Assembly (NCBI RefSeq): GCF_004563925.1 | Contig: NZ_SPNJ01000001.1 | Span: 124,001 to 188,000 of the forward strand | DNA from: Herbaspirillum sp. 3R11 | GTDB lineage: Bacteria; Pseudomonadota; Gammaproteobacteria; Burkholderiales; Burkholderiaceae_D | Length of the DNA: 64,000 nt | Direction of reading: 5' to 3' | Part shown: positions 17,929 through 24,029 of the stretch, in pieces | How positions within the stretch are numbered: position 1 is the stretch's first letter | How the letters are laid out: each line of letters begins with the position of its first letter | The notes under the pieces: model-generated | The model's input: the letters and a program-made list of their open reading frames with translations, nothing else | What the model was told of the DNA's origin: nothing | Database searches by the model: none | Made by a program: the position numbers and the translations under genes

Positions 17929-19703
17929 GCTTGCACCAGCGGGCCGGGATTTTTCAGATAGCGCTCGCGGATCGCGGTCGCCGACCAGTAGGCCAGCGCG
18001 CCGACCATGCCGGTCGGGTTGTAGGCCCAGTTCTGCGGGAAGGCGCTGGCGCCCATGATGAACAGGTTGTGCACGTCCCACGATTGCAGGTATTTGTTGA
18101 TCACGCTGTTGTCGGGGCGATCACCGCAGATGGCGCCGCCAGTGGTGTGGGTGGTTTGGTAGGGGCGCACGTCGTAGTGTTCGCCGGACTTGCCGGCGCT
18201 GGCGTGCATGAGCTTCGGCTTCATCGCCTTGGCGACGTCGACCACGCGATCGGTGACGTACTGGGTCATGCGGATTTCGTTTTCCTTCCAGTCGAACGTC
18301 ATGCGCAGCAGCGGCAGGCCCCAGGCGTCGCGATACGTCGGATCGAGGTCGAGGTAGTTGTCGCGATTGGCCATGACCGATCCTTCCGAACCGATATTGA
18401 ACGAGTGCAGGTAATTGTCCTTGAGCGCCTTCTTCCAGCCGCTGCCCCATTTAGGCGTGTCTGGCGGCACGATGGATTGCCCGATCGGACGGCCGCCCGT
18501 GACCATCGCGCTGATGTACGCGCCGCCGACGAAACCGTGCGGACCATGGTCGAAATTGTCGCCGTTGAAATCGTCGAGCACCTGGCCGCCGGCGCCGGCT
18601 CCCGCGAACGGATTGATCGCCACGTCCTTGTCGAAGAAGAGCGATACCGAACTGTTCTTCTGATACGCGTAATTCTTGCCGACCACGCCTTCGCCGGTCT
18701 TCGGATTGTAGGGTTTGCCGATGCCCGACAGCAGCAGCAGGCGTACGTTGTGCATCTGGTAGGCGCACAGGATCACCAGGTCGGCCGGCTGTTCGACCGA
18801 GCGTCCCTGTGCATCGATGTAGGTGACGCCGGTGGTGGTCTTGCCGTCGCTGGCAAGATTGATCTTGGTGACGTAGGACTTGTCGCGCAACTCGAAATTT
18901 GGCTTCTTCAGCAGCGCCGGCAGGATACAGGTTTGCGGCGACGCCTTCGAATACATGTAGCAGCCGAAGCGCTCGCAATAGCCGCAATAATTGCACGGAC
19001 CAAGTTGCATGCCGTAGGGATTCTGGTAGGCCTGCGACGCATTGGCGGCGGGAATCGGGAAGGGATGATAACCAACTTCGCGTGCGGCTTTTTCAAACAG
19101 CGTGGCGGGCGCGTTGTTCTTCAGCGGCGGCAGCGGATAGTCGCGCTTGCGCGGTGCTTCGAAGACATTGCCGCCCTCGATGATCTTGCCGTCGATATTG
19201 CCGGCCTTGCCCGACACGCCGGCGACGTATTCGAAGCGATCGTAGAACGGTTCCAGTTCGGCATAGGTCATCGGCCAGTCCTGGATCGTCATGTCGACCG
19301 GGATGAAATGCTTGCCGTAGCGCTGCTCGTAATGGCTGCGGATCTGCAGCTCGGCATCGTAGGCGCGCCAGGTGACGCCGTTCCAGTGCACGCCGGCGCC
19401 GCCGACGCCGTTGCCGAGCAGGAAGGAGCCGAGCTGGCGATACGGCAGCGCGTCTTCATCGGGCGAGTGGCGCACCGTGACGGTTTCCTTGCTGAGGTTT
19501 TGCATCAGCTTGTAGCGCTGCGCATAGGTGAGTTCGTCGGCGATCTTGGGGTAGGCGAAGTCGGGATTGGTGTCGCGGTTTTCGCCGCGCTCCAGGCCGA
19601 CCACGGTGAGGCCGGCTTCGGTCATTTCCATGCCCATGATGGAACCGCTCCAGCCCATGCCGACCAGGACGACGTCTACTTTCGGTTTGGTGATGTCTGC
19701 CAT
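17925..19703 (-). CDS. GMC-family flavoprotein, large subunit of gluconate 2-dehydrogenase-type complex
   Basis: This 592-residue FAD enzyme has the dinucleotide-binding GMGWSGS (residues 15-21) and the GNGVGGAGVHWNG segment. The catalytic His/Asn region lies near the C-terminus (YQTTHTTGGAICG and NWAYNPTGM). The Cys cluster GPCNYCGYCERFGC fits the [3Fe-4S] site described in this subfamily (for example fructose dehydrogenase). It oxidises a sugar acid or polyol in the periplasm. It has no signal of its own and is probably exported with the Tat-signal gamma subunit encoded upstream. Whether the substrate is gluconate, 2-ketogluconate or a polyol cannot be read from the sequence. Confidence 0.9.
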   Translation of the reverse strand: MADITKPKVDVVLVGMGWSGSIMGMEMTEAGLTVVGLERGENRDTNPDFAYPKIADELTYAQRYKLMQNLSKETVTVRHSPDEDALPYRQLGSFLLGNGVGGAGVHWNGVTWRAYDAELQIRSHYEQRYGKHFIPVDMTIQDWPMTYAELEPFYDRFEYVAGVSGKAGNIDGKIIEGGNVFEAPRKRDYPLPPLKNNAPATLFEKAAREVGYHPFPIPAANASQAYQNPYGMQLGPCNYCGYCERFGCYMYSKASPQTCILPALLKKPNFELRDKSYVTKINLASDGKTTTGVTYIDAQGRSVEQPADLVILCAYQMHNVRLLLLSGIGKPYNPKTGEGVVGKNYAYQKNSSVSLFFDKDVAINPFAGAGAGGQVLDDFNGDNFDHGPHGFVGGAYISAMVTGGRPIGQSIVPPDTPKWGSGWKKALKDNYLHSFNIGSEGSVMANRDNYLDLDPTYRDAWGLPLLRMTFDWKENEIRMTQYVTDRVVDVAKAMKPKLMHASAGKSGEHYDVRPYQTTHTTGGAICGDRPDNSVINKYLQSWDVHNLFIMGASAFPQNWAYNPTGMVGALAYWSATAIRERYLKNPGPLVQA

Positions 19704-19729
19704 GCTGTTCTTCCTTGTTCTTGTTGTGG

Positions 19730-19746
19730 GTGAGGCGTTGCCTCAC
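19730..19746 (-). other. Intercistronic hairpin between the gamma and flavoprotein genes
   Basis: GTGAGGC and GCCTCAC form a perfect 7-bp stem with a 3-base loop, 27 bases upstream of the flavoprotein start. No T-run follows, so it may tune stability or translation of the operon mRNA and not end it. Confidence 0.5.
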
Positions 19747-19766
19747 TCAGTTCCTTGACTTGCTTT

Positions 19767-19797
19767 AGCTGCATCAGCTGCATCAGCTGCATCAGCT
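19767..19797. repeat. 9-bp tandem repeat at the gamma-subunit stop codon
   Basis: AGCTGCATC occurs three times in tandem plus four more bases. On the minus strand the gamma-subunit stop codon (TGA, 19794-19792) is inside the repeat. Slippage here would change the distance to the next gene. Confidence 0.8.
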
Positions 19798-20529
19798 ACG
19801 CTTGCCTATGCTCACCGGACCATACGGATAGACCTTGTCGGCCGGACCGACGAAGTCAAGGAAGTCCGCGCGCGCGCCCGGGAAGCCAATCATCTTCCAG
19901 CTGGCCATGCCCTTGTTGCCGCCGTGGATCGGATCCGACAGGTAGCCTTCCTTGGTGTTCTGCAGCAGGAAGGTGAAGAACCACTGCGCCGACACCTGCT
20001 CGAATTTCAGCGTGCCGCCGTCCATGTCCTTGAACAGTTGTTCCTGCTCGGCCGGGGCTAGTTGCGCGAAGGTCTTGCCGCTGAAATTCTTGCGGCAGTG
20101 TTCGTTGAGTGCGGCGATGCCGGCGCGGTACAGTTCGCGCGGCGGCATGCTGGCCTGGTAGCCGAACAGCGCCGGCGCGTCGCCCTTGAACGGTCCCTGC
20201 ATGTACCAGTTGGAGGCGTGGCCGAAGCCTGACTCCATCTGGCCGTCGATGAAGGCGGCCACGTTCAGTTCAAGCGCACCCGGACCTTCCGGATCGGCGG
20301 GGATCAGGCGGTCGACGGCAGCCTTGAGGAAGGTCCATTCATCGGCATTGAAGTAGCGCGGCTGGTAGTCGGCGCCCGCAACGGCAACGTCGGCGGTTTG
20401 CGCCGCCGACGGCAACAGCGCGGCGGTAGTCAGTGCAGATGCGGCCGGAACGATGGCGATGGTCTTGAAGAGGAATCCGCGGCGTGAAGCTACGCCGGGT
20501 TCGCTGGGAGGCGGGTTATCTTTTTTCAT
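19792..20529 (-). CDS. Gamma (small) subunit of gluconate 2-dehydrogenase-type complex, Tat signal
   Basis: A 245-residue protein with a twin-arginine signal (ASRRGFLFK) and Ala-rich cleavage region. The gluconate 2-dehydrogenase subunit 3 domain follows (EWTFLKAAVDRLIPADPEGPGALEL, then DPIHGGNKGMASWKMIGFPG). It binds the GMC flavoprotein and is thought to carry it, folded, through the Tat system. AGGTG stands before the ATG. First gene of the operon (gap 88 bases to the flavoprotein gene). Confidence 0.92.
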   Translation of the reverse strand: MKKDNPPPSEPGVASRRGFLFKTIAIVPAASALTTAALLPSAAQTADVAVAGADYQPRYFNADEWTFLKAAVDRLIPADPEGPGALELNVAAFIDGQMESGFGHASNWYMQGPFKGDAPALFGYQASMPPRELYRAGIAALNEHCRKNFSGKTFAQLAPAEQEQLFKDMDGGTLKFEQVSAQWFFTFLLQNTKEGYLSDPIHGGNKGMASWKMIGFPGARADFLDFVGPADKVYPYGPVSIGKRS

Positions 20530-20630
20530 TGTTCACCTGGGCTGGTTAGCACGCGGCGCGGCACGGACTGCGACTGGCTGTTCGTGTGCTTGCGGACCTG
20601 CTGCGCCGTTTACCTGGGGTCGGCTGAAGC

Positions 20631-20656
20631 AAAGGGCTTCGGCCTTTTTGTTTTTT
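20631..20656 (+). terminator. Terminator-like hairpin on the plus strand, with no plus-strand gene before it
   Basis: AAAGGGC (20631-20637), loop TTCG, GCCTTTT (20642-20648), one G-U pair, then TTGTTTTTTG. This is a textbook Rho-independent terminator reading rightward, yet the genes on both sides read leftward. It may end a short antisense or small RNA starting in or upstream of 20530-20630. Confidence 0.55.
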
Positions 20657-20884
20657 GCTGAAGATTCGACCGGGGCGGTCGCAATGATGTTCCGCAGGCA
20701 AGCGTGCCGCCGTCAGACTCGCTTTCACAAGCTGACAGCGAGCCGGACGCAGAACCGGTGAATTGGTGGGGAAATGACGTCATCTGAAACCATCTTCTTC
20801 GATTGAAAAAGAAAGCTGACGAAAAAAGAAAACTAAAAAAAACGGCGCTCACAAAATCGTGAAGCGCCGCGGGAGATAAAAAGT

Positions 20885-20913
20885 AAAGCTGCTCCTACGT
20901 GGCCTGTAGGAGC
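20885..20913 (-). terminator. Probable terminator of the BKACE operon
   Basis: GCTCCTAC (20891-20898) and GTAGGAGC (20906-20913) form a perfect 8-bp stem. On the minus strand it is followed by AGCTTTACTTTTTA. It lies about 50 bases after the BKACE stop. Confidence 0.6.
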
Positions 20914-20961
20914 GTTCTGAAAAGACGTGTAGGCGAGGTGGTGGGTGTCCGAGCGTCTCGC

Positions 20962-21894
20962 TCAGAAGCCGACGTTGTCGCCGCCCTTGAGCTTGAGCAT
21001 CTGGCGTGCGTCGTCCGGGGTCGCCACTTCCAGCGACAGCGCTTCGATCACGGTGCGGATGCGTTTGACTTGCGCGGCGTTGCTTTGCGCCAGCTTGCCC
21101 GGACCGTCCCACAACGAATCTTCCAGGCCGACGCGGGTATGGCCGCCCATCGCCGCCGACATCGTGGCGATCGGAATCTGGCCGCGGCCGGCGCCCAGCA
21201 CCGACCAGTAGTAGTCGTCGCCGAACAGGCGGTCGGCCGTGCGCTTCATGTGCATCACGTCTTCGACATCGTTGCCGATGCCGCCGCGCAGGCCGAACAC
21301 TGACTGGATCAGGAACGGCGGCTTGATCAGGCCACGGTCGATGAAGTGGGCGGCGGTGTAGAGGTGGCCGATGTCATAGCACTCGATCTCGAAGCGCGTC
21401 TGGTTGGCGCTGCACGATTCGAGGATGTAGGCGATGTCCTTGAAGGTGTTGCGGAAGATGCGGTCGTCGGATTCGGCGAGGTAGGGCTTTTCCCAGTCGT
21501 ACTTGAAGTCCTTGAAACGGTCGAGCATTTCGTACAGGCCGAAATTCATCGAGCCCATGTTGAGGGAGGCGACTTCCGGCTTGAGTTGCAGCGCCGGTTG
21601 CAGGCGTTCTTCCACGCCCATTGTGGGGGCGCCGCCGGTGGTGAGGTTGATGACGACGTTGGATTTGGCTTTGATTTGCGGGAGGAATTTGCGGAATTCT
21701 TCCGGGTCTTGCGTGGGCTTGCCGTTTTGCGGGTCGCGGGCGTGGAGGTGGACGATGGCGGCGCCGGCTTCTGCTGCTCCCAATGCTGCGTCACGGATTT
21801 CGTCCGGCGTGATGGGCAGGTGGGGGGACATGGAGGGCGTGTGGATCGCGCCGGTTACGGCGCAGGTGATGATGACTTTTTTGGGTTTGCTCAT
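20962..21894 (-). CDS. BKACE enzyme (beta-keto acid cleavage; DUF849 family)
   Basis: The 310-residue product belongs to the beta-keto acid cleavage enzymes, zinc-dependent TIM barrels that react a beta-keto acid with acetyl-CoA to give acetoacetate and a new CoA ester. Marks of the family are VIITCAVTGAIHTPSMSPHL near the start, the metal-binding HLHARDP, and QSVFGLRGGIGNDVEDVMHM. AGGAGA precedes the ATG by five bases. The gene lies last in an operon with two dehydrogenases and a HAAT-type importer. Members cleave 3-keto-5-aminohexanoate, dehydrocarnitine or other beta-keto acids. A neighbouring HPVNPPY-type dehydrogenase is reminiscent of the carnitine pair CdhA/CdhC, but the substrate here is not proven. 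Confidence 0.88.
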   Translation of the reverse strand: MSKPKKVIITCAVTGAIHTPSMSPHLPITPDEIRDAALGAAEAGAAIVHLHARDPQNGKPTQDPEEFRKFLPQIKAKSNVVINLTTGGAPTMGVEERLQPALQLKPEVASLNMGSMNFGLYEMLDRFKDFKYDWEKPYLAESDDRIFRNTFKDIAYILESCSANQTRFEIECYDIGHLYTAAHFIDRGLIKPPFLIQSVFGLRGGIGNDVEDVMHMKRTADRLFGDDYYWSVLGAGRGQIPIATMSAAMGGHTRVGLEDSLWDGPGKLAQSNAAQVKRIRTVIEALSLEVATPDDARQMLKLKGGDNVGF

Positions 21895-21966
21895 TTGGTT
21901 CTCCTGGTGATTGTTGGTTTGAGTTCGTTTGGTTCGAGTTCGTTTTTTTGTAGCTAATTCTGTTTT

Positions 21967-22240
21967 TTCTTCGGACTACCGGGGTTGCCGGGGGCGGCCC
22001 GGCAGCCGCTCACTTTCTTTGCTTCGCCAAAGAAAGTAAGCAAAGAAAGGCGACCGCGATTCGCCGCCCCTTCGGGGTACCCGTTGGTGCCGCACTCAAA
22101 TCGGGAAGGGAAACAAACTCGCTACGCTCAGACAAGTTTCCCTTCTTTATCCGATTTGAGCACGTCACCAACGGCGACTCATAAGCGGAATTCTTTTTTT
22201 CGGCTCGCTTCGCATTGCCTTGGGCTCGCCTGCGGCCTCG
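21967..22240 (+). repeat. Structured intergenic repeat, copy C (plus orientation), inside an operon
   Basis: Nearly identical to copy A at 15948. It has the hairpin ACTTTCTTTG/CAAAGAAAGT (22012-22021, 22028-22037) and the large hairpin with arms 22081-22104 and 22151-22174. It fills most of the gap (21895-22248) between two minus-strand genes of the same operon, ending about 10 bases from the upstream gene's stop. It is therefore transcribed, as the complement, in the operon mRNA if the operon is continuous. Confidence 0.85.
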
Positions 22241-22248
22241 CTATGTTT

Positions 22249-23181
22249 TTACGTTGCTTGCTTCCGCTTATGCGCCACCAAGCCCATCAAGCGGTTGTCA
22301 CGCCAGCGCGAGCGTTCTTCCAGTTGATCGGCTTTGAGTACGGTGCGCCGTTCGTCCTCGATCTGCTTCAGCGTCGCTGCATCCCATTCGTTCGGCAACT
22401 GTGTCTTCGCCACGTCGCGATAGGTGTGGCCGTAGCGCTTGGCGTAGTCGATCACGCCTTCGGGGGCGTTGAGGTCGATGGTTTCGAACGGGCCCATGAA
22501 GGACCAGCGCAGGCCGAGGCCGTCCTTCAATACCTTGTCGAGGTCTTCGGAGGAGGCGTAACCGTTTTCGTACAGGTTCAGCGCTTCGTTGAGCACCGCG
22601 CCCTGGATGCGGTTGAGCAGGAAGCCGGTGATTTCTTTTTTCAACAACACCGGCGACTGGCCGGCGCGGGTGTAGATGTCGTGGGCGCGCTTGACGGTTT
22701 CTTCCGAGGTCCATGGCGCCGGGGCGAGTTCGACCAGCGGCACCAGATAAGGTGGATTGACCGGATGGGCGACCAGGATGCGGTGGCGGCCGGGGAGGTG
22801 TTCGGAGAACTCCGAGGTCGGGATCCATGACGTCGAGCTGGTGAGGATGGTGTCGGGCGCGGCCAGTTTGTCCATCTCGGCGAAAATTTGGCGTTTGACT
22901 TCGACGGTTTCCTTGACGTTCTCTTGCACCAGCGCTGCGCCCTTGAGCGCTTCGGCCAGGGTGCTTACCGGCTTGATGCGGGCCAGCACCACCTCGGGCG
23001 TTTCCGTGATCAGGCCGTGTTTGGCGAGGTCGCTGATGTTGTCGTGCAGGAGCTTGGTGCAGGCGCTGAGCGCTTCGGGAACGGCGTCGTAGATGGCGAC
23101 GCTGCAGCCGGCGCGGGCGAAGACGATGGCCCAGGCGCGGCCGATCAGGCCGGCGCCGATGACGGCGATTTTTTCATTCAT
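22249..23181 (-). CDS. 3-hydroxyacyl-CoA dehydrogenase-family enzyme (lambda-crystallin / carnitine dehydrogenase type)
   Basis: A 310-residue NAD-dependent dehydrogenase with the Rossmann start KIAVIGAGLIGRAWAIVFARAG and the signature VAHPVNPPYLVPLVEL found in L-gulonate and L-carnitine dehydrogenases of this family. It should oxidise a beta-hydroxy acid to a beta-keto acid, the kind of product BKACE enzymes cleave. The ATG at 23181 is chosen over a longer frame to 23235 because GAGGAGA stands five bases upstream. The gene is separated from the BKACE gene by repeat copy C. L-carnitine dehydrogenase is one possible identity, but the importer is not of the carnitine type. Confidence 0.82.
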   Translation of the reverse strand: MNEKIAVIGAGLIGRAWAIVFARAGCSVAIYDAVPEALSACTKLLHDNISDLAKHGLITETPEVVLARIKPVSTLAEALKGAALVQENVKETVEVKRQIFAEMDKLAAPDTILTSSTSWIPTSEFSEHLPGRHRILVAHPVNPPYLVPLVELAPAPWTSEETVKRAHDIYTRAGQSPVLLKKEITGFLLNRIQGAVLNEALNLYENGYASSEDLDKVLKDGLGLRWSFMGPFETIDLNAPEGVIDYAKRYGHTYRDVAKTQLPNEWDAATLKQIEDERRTVLKADQLEERSRWRDNRLMGLVAHKRKQAT

Positions 23182-23215
23182 GGTGTCTCCTCGAATGGAT
23201 ACCAGATCAATGTGA

Positions 23216-23998
23216 TTAGCCGAGATGCTCGACATTACCGCAGACCGACAAACTCTGCCCGCTGATGGCGGAACCGGCCGGTGAGCAGATGTAGATGATC
23301 TGGTTGGCGATGTCTTGCGCGGTGACCATCTTGCGCATTGAGACCTTGGACAGCAGGCGCTCGCGCATTTCTTCGTGGCCGATGTTGTAGGACGCTGCCT
23401 TGGCAGCGATCACGCGCTCCTGGCGCTCACCTGCGACGATGCCGGGCAGGATGGCGTTGACGCGGATGTTGGATGGGCCGAGCTCCATCGCCCAGCTTTC
23501 GGTCAGGCCGATGACGCCGAACTTGGAGGCGGAGTAGGGCGTGCGCAGCGGGAAGCCGAGGCGGCCGGCCGCCGATGAGATGTTGACGATGGAGCCGCCG
23601 CCGGCTTTTTTCAGCAGTGGCACCGCGCGACGCGTACACAGGAAAGGGCCGGTCAGGTTGACGGCGATGGTCTGGTCCCAGGCCGACAATTCGGTCTCTT
23701 CGACCTTGGCGGTCGGACCGGCGATGCCTGCGTTGTTGACCAGTACGTCGAGCGTACCCCAGCGTTGCGCCAGCTCGGCGAACATGGCGTCGACCTGTGC
23801 TTCGTTGGCGACGTCGGTCTTGCTGTAGCTGACCGGCGCGTCGGCGAACTGCTTGCGCGCGCTGTTGAGGAAGTCGTCGCTGACGTCGCAGATGTGGACA
23901 TGCGCGCCGGCTTCGACGAAGGAGGCGGTGATGGCCAGGCCGATGCCTTGGGCGCCTGCGGTGACGACGACGCGTTGATCTTTCATACTGGTGTTCAT
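23216..23998 (-). CDS. SDR-family oxidoreductase
   Basis: A 260-residue short-chain dehydrogenase with the cofactor motif TAGAQGIG, NNAG, the catalytic serine in NISSAAG and the YSASK tetrad. It is predicted to act on a secondary alcohol or ketone with NAD(P). AAGGA precedes the ATG at 23998. It lies 31 bases after the fused transporter gene and 34 bases before the HADH-type gene, so it belongs to the operon. A possible job is oxidation of the opposite enantiomer of the beta-hydroxy acid handled by its neighbour, as inference. Confidence 0.82.
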   Translation of the reverse strand: MNTSMKDQRVVVTAGAQGIGLAITASFVEAGAHVHICDVSDDFLNSARKQFADAPVSYSKTDVANEAQVDAMFAELAQRWGTLDVLVNNAGIAGPTAKVEETELSAWDQTIAVNLTGPFLCTRRAVPLLKKAGGGSIVNISSAAGRLGFPLRTPYSASKFGVIGLTESWAMELGPSNIRVNAILPGIVAGERQERVIAAKAASYNIGHEEMRERLLSKVSMRKMVTAQDIANQIIYICSPAGSAISGQSLSVCGNVEHLG

Positions 23999-24029
23999 GT
24001 TGGTCCTTGTTACTTTAAGAAATGAGAAA

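Larger units (their letters stand above)
20530..20961. other. Intergenic region with an orphan plus-strand terminator and the BKACE terminator
   Basis: About 430 bases without a protein gene. It should contain the promoter of the dehydrogenase operon, reading leftward. It also holds two hairpins listed separately, at 20631 (plus strand) and 20891 (minus strand). Confidence 0.5.

Noticed and set aside
17931-19733. A 600-codon open frame on the plus strand, opposite the GMC flavoprotein gene
   Set aside because: It mirrors the flavoprotein frame; high GC leaves long antisense frames. The minus-strand protein has clear family motifs and the antisense one is a His/Arg/Gly/Val-rich shadow.
15948-22240. 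CRISPR array or IS element as explanation for the repeats
   Set aside because: There are only three copies, 250-270 bases each, with no regular spacers, no transposase gene and no visible target-site duplications.
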